Source: an uncultured Dehalococcoidia bacterium | GTDB taxonomy: Bacteria; Chloroflexota; Dehalococcoidia; Tepidiformales; Tepidiformaceae | Direction of reading: 5' to 3' | Assembly: GCA_938015525.1 (NCBI GenBank) | Contig: CALLPC010000011.1 | Location: 62,001-126,000, forward strand | DNA length: 64,000 bases | In this document: positions 33,401 through 42,621 of the stretch, one piece after another | Layout of the letters: every line of letters begins with the position of its first letter | Position numbering within the stretch: position 1 is the stretch's first letter | Position numbers and translations under genes: made by a program | The notes under the pieces: generated by a model | What the model saw: only the letters and a program-made list of their open reading frames with translations | The model's database searches: none | Told to the model about the DNA's origin: nothing

Positions 33401-33817
33401 GATGTGGTCCGCCACCCGGTCCGCAAACTGGAAATGGCCCCGGGGCCGGTCTTCGTCGGGCGGAACCAAGGCTCCCGGCAGTGTGACGTAGAACGTCGCC
33501 GTCCGCCCAAAACGGATGGTCTCATCGATGACACCTCCGAGGTACCGCTCCAGCAGGTCGTCGACCGTCTCCCGCCGCTGCCGGTAGTCATCCAGCATGG
33601 GCCGGCCCGAGATGACGACGCGCACGTTTCGGTCGGCCGGCTCGGCATTCCGCAGCGCGTAGCGGAGCCCCAGGTCGCGCACCGCGTCCGAATAGAGCAC
33701 CACCGACGCCATCAAAGCCGCGGCCGTCACGACCCCGACCCCGACCGTTGCGAGCAGGCGCCAGTTCGCCAGGCTCCGACGGATGACCATCGACAGGACC
33801 AAGAGCGCCGTTCGCAT
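30443..33817 (-). CDS. FtsX-like ABC permease, giant ectodomain
   Basis: 1124 aa from the ATG at 33817, which has a GGGGAA ribosome site (the open frame extends about 33 codons further without support). Topology: an N-terminal helix (LLATVGVGVVTAAALMASVVL), a large extracytoplasmic domain, a first FtsX core (~290-500), a second long ectodomain (~600-980) with beta-sandwich-like stretches, and a final FtsX core (~985-1115, GLGFAVYAAMAAQSRALEFAILRTMGYS). Typical FtsX/MacB permeases are 400-850 aa. It probably exports or mechanically transmits a signal from envelope substrates using the two downstream ATPases. Confidence 0.85.
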   Translation of the reverse strand: MRTALLVLSMVIRRSLANWRLLATVGVGVVTAAALMASVVLYSDAVRDLGLRYALRNAEPADRNVRVVISGRPMLDDYRQRRETVDDLLERYLGGVIDETIRFGRTATFYVTLPGALVPPDEDRPRGHFQFADRVADHIELVEGRWPAAPGPGAGGTAPVLEAAIGKEAADRVGVRVGDSFDLHPFWREDAAPVRVVVSGIIAPRDPDEPYWFGRRDRFALDTSWQTYPLWVDEAAIREAVAAYLPDMDSTLETYAFIDIGAIDARNARQVEGNTRALTVALREGVPNVVVETLLAEVIASYRTKLFFTRLPLFALMLQVVGIALYYLAMVSSMLVERQHGEIALLRSRGASPAQVVAVYAIEGLLIGGAGALAGPFAAAGAISLLGYTPPFAPLSGDAALAVPLSRMAFLAAGGGALLAFAAMLVPAWRASRSSTVDYKHSLARPQMRPVFLRYYLDLGLVGVGAFLFYQLRERGSLVTERLFGGLSADPLLLLSPTLFMVMVALVFLRLFPLVLGLTARAGQRWESATVALGLTRMTRAPLQYNRLILLLLLTTAVGMFAAGYRATLERGYDDRAAYEAGAESRLVDVRNPSAVPDTTFIARVRTATGATMVSPVSRQTGSYNVSAFQGVSIEVLGVVPGEFEHVAFWRKDFADAGLGELLGRLETDLSGGARGAEVPAGSRWIGLWARFPYGPNQARLGLRLRDPDGLFWDYTLFPLEQEVSNEWRFFAADLTQPTQARFGQGARYSTATPKELDAVYIRTAGAAPQVAERAIVLVDDVAVSDSGQWNGGAGEWTVIEPFDRFERYELVTGQALADPGAVSFAPGAGREGGNAARIAFTRAAGQGPLFGFRTVRPAAALPVLAERRFLKTAGLERGDELTIYVNRQYVRARVAGSFAYFPGHDPRSSTYLLVADLRAMRELAAAVPGLADAVTANEAWMSAADTGAMSRETLLAGGVQAEGVFDRRTIRAAQEADPLVAASWEGILFLSFGAVLILTGLGFAVYAAMAAQSRALEFAILRTMGYSSRQVLGLVSFEQAFVIVAGVAVGTFLGFPLGRLMIGYLGVTESGSEPVPPLVSQVSWPAVLTVYVLLATVFAATIAALATVYTRLAVHRALRIGEI

Positions 33818-33903
33818 TCCCCGCGCGAAACCTACCGGAGTCGAGCCCGCCCGGCAAAGCAGACCCGCGCCGTCCCGGCAGCCCTCGTGTACAGTTGCGC
33901 CCG

Positions 33904-36900
33904 ATGCGGAGCGCACTCGCCACCTGGCGGCTCTTCGCCCGCCGCAGCGAACGGAACTGGCGCCTGTTGGCCGTCCTCGGCCTCGGCATGCTCATGGCGG
34001 CGTCACTCCTCGCGGCAGCCCCGGTTTACGCCCGCACCATGTCTGACATCGGCCTTACCTTCACCGTCCGCGACCGGCTCGGCGAGGCCCCGGGCAACCG
34101 GGTGAATTTCACCTCCGTCCCCCTCGGCACGCCGGAAGGGCAGTCCCTCCGTGAGGTCGCCGAGCGCCGCATCGCCGAGCGCATCGGCTGGTTCTCGCAG
34201 GGCGAATCGCGCGTGCTGGTTGGGCCGCGTTTCTTCCTCGCCCCGCCCGGGGAAAGACCGTCTCCCCTCGCGCCGATCGGCCAGCTTCAGTCGGTCACCG
34301 GCTACGAAGCCGCCGTCACCGTCCTCGAAGGTGAACTCCCGCGGCCCGCCGCTCCCGGCGAACCAATCCAGGTCGCGGTCTCTCGCGATGCCGCCCGCGC
34401 CGCCCGCCTCGGCGTCGGCCAGCCGCTCGCCCTCGTAGAGGAGTTCGATACGTGTGCTCGCGAAATCCCCCGCGAAGACCGCCCGCCTCCGCCCCCATGC
34501 ACCCCCTCGGCCGGCGTCACGTTCTCCCTTTCCGCGGTCATCACCGCCGTGATCGAGCCGCTACGCACCGACGACCCCTTCTGGGTGGTGCCGGCCGACC
34601 GCTTCTTCGCCCCCTACCGACTCCTGCCCGAAAACGGCCCCGTCATCCCCATGTTCGTCCCGGAGGAAACCCTCCTCGGGGCCTTCGCAGCCCAGTTCCC
34701 TGCGTACGGTGCCGCCACCGCCTGGCACACGTACGCTCGCCCCGAAGCCCTCTCCCGCGAGACCTTCGAGCGCGCCCGGGCGGACCTCTCCGCGCTCCAT
34801 TACGACCTCGAGCCGCTCGGCGGAGCCAGTTTCAGCCCGCTCGGCAGCGTCCTCCGGGATTACGGCCGCGCCCAGCAGTACCAGCAGACGCCACTCACCA
34901 TCCTCCTCCTCGAAATCGCGGCCGTCGCCATCTTCTACGTCGTCCTCGTCTCGGTCGTGCTGACCGAGCGCCTCGCCGATGAAGTCGCACTGCTCCGCAG
35001 CCGGGGCGCGAGCGTCACCCAGGTTGGCGTCATCACCCTCGCTGAGGGGCTCATCGTCGGCGCGCCCATCGTCCTCATCGCCCCGCTCGTTGCCGCCGCC
35101 GGGACGGCGCTCCTCGGCCTCACGCCGACCTTCGAATCGGTGAACGGCGGCGCCCTGCTGCCGGCGGCGCTGCCCCCGGAGGCCTTCCTGTATGCGGGGG
35201 CGGGGGTCGCTGTCTCGGTCGTCGCGCTGCTGGTGCCGGCGCTGCTCGCCGCGCGGGCTACGGCGGTTGCCCGGCGCCGCGAACAGGCGCGCCCCGGCAA
35301 GCCCCTCTTTCAGCGCTATTACCTCGACCTCGTCCTCGCTGCCTTTGCGGCCCTCCTGCTCTGGGAGCTCCGCGAGCGGGGCACGGTGTTCCAGGCCTCG
35401 CCCACCGGCGGCGTTACCTCCGACCCTCTGCTCCTGCTCTCCCCCGCCATCCTCGCCGCGGCGGCCGCCGCACTCCTTCTCCGTGTCTACCCCGCCGCGA
35501 CCCGAATCCTCGCGCGGCTTCTCGCCCGAGAGGCGTCGCCGCCGGTCCAGCTGGGCCTCTGGCAGGTCTCCCGCAGCCCGGGCCATTCTGCCCGTCTCAC
35601 CCTCCTCCTCGCCCTCGCGCTCGCCGTTGGCACGTTCGCCGCCAGCTACGCAACCACCGCCGCGGCAACGTTCGAGGAGCGCGCCAGCTTCCAGTCCGGG
35701 GCAGCTATCCGCGCAGCGACCACTGGCAGTGCCGACCTCGGCCTCGATGGAGCCGCCGCTGATGCTGCCCTGCGCGAAAAAACCGGCGTGTCCCTCGCCT
35801 CCGCCGTCCTCCGCCTCCCCGCCTCCCCCGCCGCTGCCGGCGTGACGGCCCGGACCTTCCAGGCCCTCGGCGTCAATCCCGATGACGCACCGCTCCTTCT
35901 CTGGTGGCGTGACGACTTCGCCGAGCGCCCGCTGCGGGACCTGATGGCCGACCTCGGCGCCCCGGAACCGCTCCGCGGCGTCGAACTTCCTCGGGGCACC
36001 GTCTCACTCAGCATCGACGTCCGGGCTTCATCGACCCCCAACCAGATGACCCTCTGGGCCCGCGTCCGCGATGCATCGGGCTATCACCAGCTCATCGAGT
36101 TCGGCACCATCGAGCCCGGGGAGTGGCGGACCATGACCGCCACCATCTCCCGCCTCTTCGAAGGGCAGCTCCCGGAACCGCTCACCCTCGCTGCCCTCGT
36201 CATTACCGAGCCGGCGAACCGCTTCAATACCCTCGAACTCACGATGCTCTTCGACAACCTGGCCGCCGCGACGAACACCGGCGACTCCATCATGCTCGAC
36301 GATTTCGAACGCCGGGACCCCGCCTGGACGCCGTTGCCCTCCCGCCCGACCACGCCCGACATCTTCGAGGTCACTCGTGACGGTGCAGTACCTGGCCAGG
36401 TCGGCCGCATCCGCCGCGCGCCCGGGCAAAGCTCGGAGCTCTGGGGCCTCGTCCGGGCCCAGCCGGCCGTTCCCCTTCCCGTCATCGCCACCCGGTCCTT
36501 TCTTTCCGCGACTGGTCTTTCCGTGGGTGCCGTCGGCACCATCAGGGTTGCCGCCGTCACGGTCCCCATCCGCGTGGTGGGCGAAGCTGCCGCATTCCCG
36601 ACGCTCCCCTCCGCGGTTGGCCCCGGGGTCGTCTTCAATCGCGACCACCTCCTCTCGTGGCTCGGCCTTGCCGGGTCAGCGAACCAGCCTGCCCTCAACG
36701 AGGCCTGGCTCCAGCCGCCTCCCGGGGCCGATGTCCCGGCCATCGAGCAGCTCCTTCGGAACGACCCCTTCAACTTCGGATTCGTCACAGACCGCTCCCG
36801 TGAACTCGGGCGCCTCGAACGGAACCCGCTCATCTCGGCCGGCGGTGCAGGAATCCTCTACCTCGCCTTCGGAGCCGTGCTGCTCCTCGTGACCGCGGCG

Positions 36901-37260
36901 CTCCTCGTCTCGCTCTGGGTCGCGGTCCAGCGCCGCCGGACCGAATTCGCGGTCCTCCGCTCGCTCGGCCTCTCCCGCGGGGGTGTCGCCTGTGTCCTCG
37001 CTGTCGAATACGCCTTCGTCGCCATCGTTGGCGTCGCCGCCGGCACCTGGCTCGGCCGCGGCATCGCCAGCCGGATGCTCTCCTTCCTCGACGTTGACGA
37101 CGCCGGTCGGCTGGCTGAACCCTCCTACCAGCTTCGGACCGACTGGCTGCTGGTGGGCGCAAGCCTCGGCGCCGTCGCCCTCGTGTTCGTCGTCTCGCTC
37201 CTGTTCGCCGCCCGCCTCATCGCCCGCTCATCCGACGCGCAGGCGCTTCGCAGCGAATAG
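33904..37260 (+). CDS. FtsX-like ABC permease, paralogue of the divergent gene
   Basis: 1118 aa from the ATG at 33904 (a TTG at 33895 is the alternative). It has the same organisation and several shared motifs with the minus-strand permease: RNWRLLAVLGLGMLMAASLL at the start, VLTERLADEVALLRSRGAS, RYYLDLVLAAFAALLLWELRERG, and a C-terminal FtsX core with RRTEFAVLRSLGLSR. The two genes diverge from an 86-bp intergenic region, which suggests co-expression of a heterodimeric permease. No ATPase gene follows it, so it likely shares the two minus-strand ATPases. Substrate unknown. Confidence 0.87.
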   Translation: MRSALATWRLFARRSERNWRLLAVLGLGMLMAASLLAAAPVYARTMSDIGLTFTVRDRLGEAPGNRVNFTSVPLGTPEGQSLREVAERRIAERIGWFSQGESRVLVGPRFFLAPPGERPSPLAPIGQLQSVTGYEAAVTVLEGELPRPAAPGEPIQVAVSRDAARAARLGVGQPLALVEEFDTCAREIPREDRPPPPPCTPSAGVTFSLSAVITAVIEPLRTDDPFWVVPADRFFAPYRLLPENGPVIPMFVPEETLLGAFAAQFPAYGAATAWHTYARPEALSRETFERARADLSALHYDLEPLGGASFSPLGSVLRDYGRAQQYQQTPLTILLLEIAAVAIFYVVLVSVVLTERLADEVALLRSRGASVTQVGVITLAEGLIVGAPIVLIAPLVAAAGTALLGLTPTFESVNGGALLPAALPPEAFLYAGAGVAVSVVALLVPALLAARATAVARRREQARPGKPLFQRYYLDLVLAAFAALLLWELRERGTVFQASPTGGVTSDPLLLLSPAILAAAAAALLLRVYPAATRILARLLAREASPPVQLGLWQVSRSPGHSARLTLLLALALAVGTFAASYATTAAATFEERASFQSGAAIRAATTGSADLGLDGAAADAALREKTGVSLASAVLRLPASPAAAGVTARTFQALGVNPDDAPLLLWWRDDFAERPLRDLMADLGAPEPLRGVELPRGTVSLSIDVRASSTPNQMTLWARVRDASGYHQLIEFGTIEPGEWRTMTATISRLFEGQLPEPLTLAALVITEPANRFNTLELTMLFDNLAAATNTGDSIMLDDFERRDPAWTPLPSRPTTPDIFEVTRDGAVPGQVGRIRRAPGQSSELWGLVRAQPAVPLPVIATRSFLSATGLSVGAVGTIRVAAVTVPIRVVGEAAAFPTLPSAVGPGVVFNRDHLLSWLGLAGSANQPALNEAWLQPPPGADVPAIEQLLRNDPFNFGFVTDRSRELGRLERNPLISAGGAGILYLAFGAVLLLVTAALLVSLWVAVQRRRTEFAVLRSLGLSRGGVACVLAVEYAFVAIVGVAAGTWLGRGIASRMLSFLDVDDAGRLAEPSYQLRTDWLLVGASLGAVALVFVVSLLFAARLIARSSDAQALRSE

Positions 37261-37265
37261 CCGCC

Positions 37266-37940
37266 TCACTCACCCGGGAACACCAACAGTCCGGCCGCGA
37301 GGTTCGGTTGCCCGCCCCCAGCGAGGAGGACCCCGACGCGGTCGCCCGGCCGGACCGCCTCTGCCGTTCGCTCCCGCGCGACGTACACCGGGGCGCCCTC
37401 CCGGAACCACACTTCAGCTTCGCCCCCCGACGTCCGGAGCACCATCCGCCCGTCCTCGACCCTCTCCACTCGACCGGTCACGAGCGGGAGCGCCGCGGCC
37501 TCCCCAAGCGCCTCATGCCCCGCGAACGGCCCGGCGGTGCGGCCCGGTCCATCGCCCTGGCCGACGACGACCAGCCGCACCGCCGCATTCCGCACCTCGT
37601 TTGGCACGCCGATGACGGCCGCCTGCATCCCCGGGAGGATAGCTCTTTCCGCAGCCGGTTCGAGCACCCACGCCCGCGAATCCAGCGGCACGGCGAGCTC
37701 CCCCGCCCCCGTCCCGCCGGAGACCGTGAACCGTCCAGCCTCCGCCCGCTCCACGGTGAACGTGGTATAGCCCGGCCCCGAGGGCATCGTCATCGGCCCT
37801 GGCTCGGGTGGAGCCCCGCCTCTGCCCGCCTCGCGCGCCGCCAGGATGACCGCGACGAGGCAGACGACGACGGCCCCAGCCGCTGCAGCGGGCAGGAGGA
37901 GCTGTTTGAACGGCCAGGGACGAGGCGCGGGCAGTTCCAT
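37266..37940 (-). CDS. Membrane-anchored extracytoplasmic protein, unknown
   Basis: 224 aa: one N-terminal membrane helix (AAAAGAVVVCLVAVILA, residues ~18-34) and an extracytoplasmic part with two similar beta-rich halves, each with a V-x-R-V/A-E-x-G-R-F/M motif (TVERAEAGRFTVS and GRVERVEDGRMVLR). The halves look like small OB-like or barrel repeats seen in DUF5666-type proteins. No catalytic motif is visible. It converges with the FtsX permease (5 bp apart) and is upstream-neighboured by the cyclophilin gene on the same strand. Confidence 0.75.
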   Translation of the reverse strand: MELPAPRPWPFKQLLLPAAAAGAVVVCLVAVILAAREAGRGGAPPEPGPMTMPSGPGYTTFTVERAEAGRFTVSGGTGAGELAVPLDSRAWVLEPAAERAILPGMQAAVIGVPNEVRNAAVRLVVVGQGDGPGRTAGPFAGHEALGEAAALPLVTGRVERVEDGRMVLRTSGGEAEVWFREGAPVYVARERTAEAVRPGDRVGVLLAGGGQPNLAAGLLVFPGE

Positions 37941-37970
37941 CAGCCGGGGATGGTAGCCGACCCCGCCGCC

Positions 37971-38477
37971 CTACGCCTCTTCGATCGTGACCCGGGTGAT
38001 CGCCACCGGTTCGAGCGGCCGGTCCTGCGCGCCGGTCGGCGCCGTCGCGATGGCGTCGAGCACGTCCTCACCCGACGTCAGCTGCCCGAAAATCGTGTAG
38101 TTCGGCGGCAGCGGGTAGTCAGCGTGCATGATGAAGAACTGGCTCCCGTTCGTGTTCGGCCCTGCGTTCGCCATCGCGACCGTCCCGCGAAGGTACGGCC
38201 GGGTCACGGGCTCGTCTTCGAACCGGTAGCCAGGCCCGCCGCGTCCTGTCCCGGTCGGGTCGCCGCCCTGGATGACGAACCCGCGGATGACTCGGTGGAA
38301 GATGACGCCGTCGTAGAAGCCCTCCCGCGCCAGGAAGATGAAGTTGTTCACCGTCTTCGGCGCCTCCGCCGGGAAAAACTCGACCGTCATCGTGCCGGCC
38401 GTCGTCTCGATCGTCGCCCGGTACTGCTTCGTCGGGTCGATGGTCATCACCGGCGGGTTTGCGTACTGTTGCGCCAT
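37971..38477 (-). CDS. Cyclophilin-type peptidyl-prolyl cis-trans isomerase
   Basis: 168 aa, ATG at 38477 directly after an AGGAGGT ribosome site (the frame extends upstream without support). Cyclophilin motifs: FHRVIRGFVIQGGDPTGTG (active-site Arg-Phe-Gln), FEDEP, GTVAMANAGPNTNGSQFFI. It catalyses proline isomerisation in folding proteins. No signal peptide is visible, so it is cytoplasmic. Confidence 0.95.
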   Translation of the reverse strand: MAQQYANPPVMTIDPTKQYRATIETTAGTMTVEFFPAEAPKTVNNFIFLAREGFYDGVIFHRVIRGFVIQGGDPTGTGRGGPGYRFEDEPVTRPYLRGTVAMANAGPNTNGSQFFIMHADYPLPPNYTIFGQLTSGEDVLDAIATAPTGAQDRPLEPVAITRVTIEEA

Positions 38478-38663
38478 CGCCGCACCTCCTGGGGATGCTT
38501 CCAGCCTACGGCGCGCCAGCCTTACCCGCTCGGATACCCCGGAGCACTTTACCCCTACGGCGAAACCCTCGGCTGAGTCGCCGCTCAGGCAGTTCCCCGA
38601 TATACCGCCGCGGCTCCCGGCCGAACAATCCGCGTAGCACACCGTTTCGTTCTGGAGTTGCCA

Positions 38664-40544
38664 ATGCCGGGTGTTTCGTTTGTCGCGCGCGACCGCCTCG
38701 TCCTGGGCGTTATCGCCGCCCATGTGCCGGCCGTCATCATCACCGCCCTCGCGGTCGGCGACCTCTCCGTCGTGACAGCTGCCCTCGGCAGCCTCGTCAT
38801 CGCCGGGGGAGTGTGGGGAGCGTATGCGGTCGCAGGCGGCCAGCGTTCGTTCCGTCTCGCCGCCGCTGCCGGGTTGATGGCCATGTCCGGGATGCTCATC
38901 GCTGCCTCAGGCGGAGAGACCGTCGTCCACTTCCACGTCTTCGTCGCTCTCAGCTTCCTCGTCATCTACTACGACGCGCTCCCCATCCTCGTGGCCGCCG
39001 GGGTCATCGCGGCGCACCACCTCGCCGGCAACTACCTGTTCCCGAAGTACGTCTTCGACACCGGAGCATCGCTCACCATCGTCATCCAGCATGCCGCCTT
39101 CGTCGTCCTCCACACGGGGGTCACCGTTTTCGTGGCCGAGCGCGTCCGCCGCTCCACCGCCGCCATCAGCACCGCTGCCGACCGGCTCGCGACGCAGCAG
39201 CTGCCCGCCATGCAGGAGGCCTTCGAGGCCGCCGCCCGCGGCGACCTTACGCGTTCGCTCATCTTCGATGTCGCCCCCGTCAGCGCCTCCGGCTCTGACG
39301 AAATCGGCGCAATGGCCGGCGCCTTCAACCGCCTCCAGGAACAGCTGGCCGCTATCGCCCGTTCCGCCAGCCGGATGAACGGCAGCCTCGCCGACCTCGT
39401 AAAGGACGTCAGCGCCAATGCCCGCCGCGTTCTCGATACCGCTGCCAGCGTGGAAAACTCGGCCGCCGACGTCGCCAGCGCCGCCAGCCAGATCGCGCAG
39501 GCTTCGGCCGACATCGGGGACGTTACTGCTCGCCTTGCCGACATCGCCGCCGCGGCCGAAGCCAACCTCGCCCGCGCCACCGGGGAGGCTGACCATGTCG
39601 CCGACGTCACCCGGCAGACGGCGCTGACGGCCCGCGAAGCCCGCGAGGAGCTCGCTGCCATCCACCACCGCCTCGAGGAGATCGCCGCTCTCGCCCGCGA
39701 GGTGAACGACGCCACGCGTGGCAGCAGCGATGCAGCCCGCCAGGGCCAGGACGCCGTCCGACTCGCCGTCACCTCGATGGAGGCCATCGCGGGCGCCGTC
39801 GAGCGTGCCGCCGCCACGGTCAACGAGCTCGGCGCCTACGGCGAGCAGATCGGCAACATTGTGACGGTCATCGACGAAATCGCAGCCCAGACCAACCTCC
39901 TCGCCCTCAACGCTGCCATCGAAGCCGCCCGCGCCGGCGAACAGGGCCGCGGCTTCGCCGTCGTCGCCGAGAACGTCCGCCAGCTCGCCGAGCGCTCCAG
40001 CGCCAGCACCCGCGAAATCGCCGACCTCATCGCGCGAATCCAGGAGCGCACCACAGAGGCCGTCTCCGCAATGCAGACTGGAGTCGCGGATGTTCAGCAG
40101 GGCCGAGAGGTAACCGCCCGGGTCGATGCTTCACTCGGCGAAATCATCTCGAACATCGCCCGCACCGGCGACCGCGTCCACGCCATCGTCCAGCAAATCG
40201 GTGAGCTGGCCGGCTCCGCCCGCACCGTCGTCGAGGCTGCCGGTTCCCTCGTCGAATCGGCCGGGGGCGCCGGGGCTGGCGCGCAGGACATCGCCGCTGC
40301 CTCCAAGTCGGTCCTCGCCTCTGTCGAACAGGTCGCCCAGCGCTCCTCGGAGGCCGCTGCAACGGTCCAGGAGCTGAACGCCTCTACGACCACCCTCGGC
40401 GACCGCGCTGCCTCGCTCGACCGCCAGTCGGCCGCCCTCCGTGAGCTCGCCGAAGCCCTCGCGAAGAGCGTTGGCACCTTCCGCGTAAGCGATTCTGCGG
40501 GGTCCGCCCCCGACCAGCGGGCGCTAGAGCGCCGTGCGGCCTGA
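38664..40544 (+). CDS. Methyl-accepting chemotaxis protein with His-rich membrane sensor
   Basis: 626 aa from ATG 38664, with CTGGAG 6 bp upstream; a TTG two codons earlier is less likely. Residues ~1-165 hold about six membrane segments containing clustered histidines ([30 protein letters not shown]), a sensor type different from the usual periplasmic loop. A HAMP-like linker follows (~180-240), then a long signalling coiled coil with the conserved hairpin tip around [20 protein letters not shown] and [18 protein letters not shown]. No other chemotaxis gene is nearby. Histidines in the membrane could bind haem or metal; that is speculation. Confidence 0.93.
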   Translation: MPGVSFVARDRLVLGVIAAHVPAVIITALAVGDLSVVTAALGSLVIAGGVWGAYAVAGGQRSFRLAAAAGLMAMSGMLIAASGGETVVHFHVFVALSFLVIYYDALPILVAAGVIAAHHLAGNYLFPKYVFDTGASLTIVIQHAAFVVLHTGVTVFVAERVRRSTAAISTAADRLATQQLPAMQEAFEAAARGDLTRSLIFDVAPVSASGSDEIGAMAGAFNRLQEQLAAIARSASRMNGSLADLVKDVSANARRVLDTAASVENSAADVASAASQIAQASADIGDVTARLADIAAAAEANLARATGEADHVADVTRQTALTAREAREELAAIHHRLEEIAALAREVNDATRGSSDAARQGQDAVRLAVTSMEAIAGAVERAAATVNELGAYGEQIGNIVTVIDEIAAQTNLLALNAAIEAARAGEQGRGFAVVAENVRQLAERSSASTREIADLIARIQERTTEAVSAMQTGVADVQQGREVTARVDASLGEIISNIARTGDRVHAIVQQIGELAGSARTVVEAAGSLVESAGGAGAGAQDIAAASKSVLASVEQVAQRSSEAAATVQELNASTTTLGDRAASLDRQSAALRELAEALAKSVGTFRVSDSAGSAPDQRALERRAA

Positions 40545-40677
40545 GCCCGGCAGCCTCGCCCAGCGGGCCGTGCTGGCGGCCATCATTGTCGCGGTGGTGG
40601 CCGCCAGCCTCGTCGCCGCCTTCGAATCCGCCGCGGCCCGCGCGGCGGCAGGCATCTACCGCTTCTTCTGTGGCTGA
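40534..40677 (+). CDS. Possible small single-span membrane protein
   Basis: A 47-aa frame from GTG 40534 overlaps the chemoreceptor stop by 11 bp in another frame. It encodes a short N-terminal segment ([10 protein letters not shown]), one clear hydrophobic helix ([19 protein letters not shown]) and a short tail ending YRFFCG. The helix-like composition and end-to-end packing favour a real coupled gene, but no ribosome site or family is visible. Confidence 0.4.
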   Translation: MRPEPGSLAQRAVLAAIIVAVVAASLVAAFESAAARAAAGIYRFFCG

Positions 40678-40694
40678 AGCTGCCTTCCCCGGGC

Positions 40695-41288
40695 CTAGAC
40701 CCGCTGCTCCCGGACGCCCTGCGGGATAAGCGCATCGCTCACGCTCGCAAGCCACTCCCGCACCCACGGCTCCTCTGCCCGCCGGGGCAGCGCCCGCAGG
40801 ATGTCGCGCGTGTGCGTCGGCTCGTGGATGGCGACGCCCCAGAGCAGTCCCCCGAACCGCACACGCGACGGCGGGATGTTCAGGACCTTCCGGTCCCCCC
40901 CATACAGGATCTCCTGGTCGAGGTGCGCGTCGGTGAACTCCGCGACCGCTCGGAGCAACCGCTCCCGGTGAACCGCCGCTTCCTCGAGCAACTCGCCAAT
41001 CGCGCGGTCCCGCCGCGCCTGCACTGCAGCCTCGTTCCAGTCGTCGATGTCGAACGGGTTCGGAATTGGCGTGTCGGGAAGCGGCGCTTGCTGCCCAACC
41101 ATCGCGGCCCACCGTGGGACGATCAGGCCGTCGATCGTGCACAGGTGGGCGATGTAGTCCTTTACCGTCCAGTGGCTTCCCGGCACCACGGTTGCCAGCT
41201 CTTCCCCCGTCAGTGCATGGCACAGGTACGCGAACTGCCGCCGGTGCCGCTCGAATTCGTCGATGACCAGCTGGACCCGGATGTTCAT
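40695..41288 (-). CDS. DinB family protein
   Basis: 197-aa four-helix-bundle protein of the DinB/YfiT-like superfamily. Metal-site histidines are visible in GSHWTVKDYIAHL (first two) and IHEPTHTRDIL (third). These proteins include metal-dependent thiol S-transferases (bacillithiol, mycothiol type) and uncharacterised damage-inducible proteins. It is divergent from the amidohydrolase operon. Substrate unknown. Confidence 0.88.
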   Translation of the reverse strand: MNIRVQLVIDEFERHRRQFAYLCHALTGEELATVVPGSHWTVKDYIAHLCTIDGLIVPRWAAMVGQQAPLPDTPIPNPFDIDDWNEAAVQARRDRAIGELLEEAAVHRERLLRAVAEFTDAHLDQEILYGGDRKVLNIPPSRVRFGGLLWGVAIHEPTHTRDILRALPRRAEEPWVREWLASVSDALIPQGVREQRV

Positions 41289-41376
41289 CAGCGGACCTCC
41301 CGGCGCTGCACTCTACGCGGAGCCCGTGCGGTCCGCCAGTTCGCCAGCGCGCGCCGCCCGTGGAAGAATTGCCGCC

Positions 41377-42621
41377 GTGCACCACGGCCCTGTGCGCTTC
41401 CGCAACGTCGCCGTATTCGATGACGAGACTCGCACCTTTCGCGGCGGGCTCGATGTCTTCTGCACCGGCGGCCGCATCGACCGCATCGCGCTGACGGGCA
41501 CTCCGCTGGACGTCCCGGCCGGCACCCGTGAGATCGAAGCTGCGGGCGCTTTCCTCATCCCCGGCCTCATCGATTGCCACGTCCATCTCACCTCGGCAGG
41601 TGACCCGGACGAGCTCGGCGCTATACGGGCCGAGCCCCTCCCCACGCGCGCATGGAAAGCAGCCCGGAACGCCGCCGCAACGGTCCGCGCCGGCGTGACC
41701 ACCGTCCGCGACCTCGGCGCTGCTGACTACCTGAACATCCATCTCGCGCGGGCCGTCGAAGCCGGCCTGCTCGAGGGTCCGCGAATCCTCGCCGCCGGCT
41801 ACGGCGTGACGATGACCGGGGGCCACGGCCACGGGTTCATCGCCGTCGAAGCCGACGGCCCCGACGAAGTCCGGAAACGAGTCCGCGAGCAGCTCCGTGC
41901 CGGGGCGTCAACGGTCAAGCTCTTCGCCAGCGGCGGTGTGATGACCCCCGGCGTCGACCCTCGCTCACCCAGCTTCACCCTCGACGAGCTCCGTGCCGGC
42001 GTGGATGAAGCCCACAAAGCCTTCCGTGTCGTCGGTGCTCACGCCCAGGCCACGGAAGGCATCAAGAACGCCATCCTCGCCGGTGTCGATTCGATCGAGC
42101 ATGGCGTCTGGCTCGATGAAGAAGCAATCGACATGATGGCCTCCCGCGGGACCTACCTCGTCGCGACCCTCACGGCGCCGTGGCAGATCGCCCACATGGG
42201 GACCGAGGCCGGCGTCCCGCCCTACATGGTCGAAAAAGGGTGGCAGGTGCTCGAATCCCACGAGGCAAGCTTCCGCGCTGCTATCCGTGCCGGGGTCCGC
42301 ATCGCGATGGGCACGGACCAGGGCACGCCGTTCAACCGTCCCGGCGATAACGCCCAGGAGCTCGCGCGCATGGTCCGACTGGGCCTTTCGCCGGCTGCCG
42401 CACTTCTCGCATCGACGGCCTGGGCGGCAGACCTCCTGCGTCTTACCGACCGAACTGGCCGCATCCGCGAAGGCCTCGATGCCGACCTCATCCTCCTCGG
42501 CCGCGACCCCCTTGCCGACATCACCGCGCTTGCCGACCCCGCCGCGATCCGCGTAGTGCTCGCCCGCGGCAAGATGGTGGTCGAGCGAATCCCCGAAGCG
42601 CACCCACCGGAGGCCACATGA
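41377..42621 (+). CDS. Amidohydrolase family metal-dependent hydrolase
   Basis: 414 aa from GTG 41377 (VHHGPVRF); the upstream open frame runs into the DinB promoter region. Imidazolonepropionase/prolidase-like amidohydrolase: metal ligands HVH in IDCHVHLTS, Lys in STVKLFASGG, His in VGAHAQA and SIEHGVWLD, and Asp in MGTDQGTP, giving a binuclear TIM-barrel site. These enzymes cleave cyclic or peptide amide bonds such as Xaa-Pro dipeptides. ATGA coupling to the next gene. Confidence 0.9.
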   Translation: MHHGPVRFRNVAVFDDETRTFRGGLDVFCTGGRIDRIALTGTPLDVPAGTREIEAAGAFLIPGLIDCHVHLTSAGDPDELGAIRAEPLPTRAWKAARNAAATVRAGVTTVRDLGAADYLNIHLARAVEAGLLEGPRILAAGYGVTMTGGHGHGFIAVEADGPDEVRKRVREQLRAGASTVKLFASGGVMTPGVDPRSPSFTLDELRAGVDEAHKAFRVVGAHAQATEGIKNAILAGVDSIEHGVWLDEEAIDMMASRGTYLVATLTAPWQIAHMGTEAGVPPYMVEKGWQVLESHEASFRAAIRAGVRIAMGTDQGTPFNRPGDNAQELARMVRLGLSPAAALLASTAWAADLLRLTDRTGRIREGLDADLILLGRDPLADITALADPAAIRVVLARGKMVVERIPEAHPPEAT

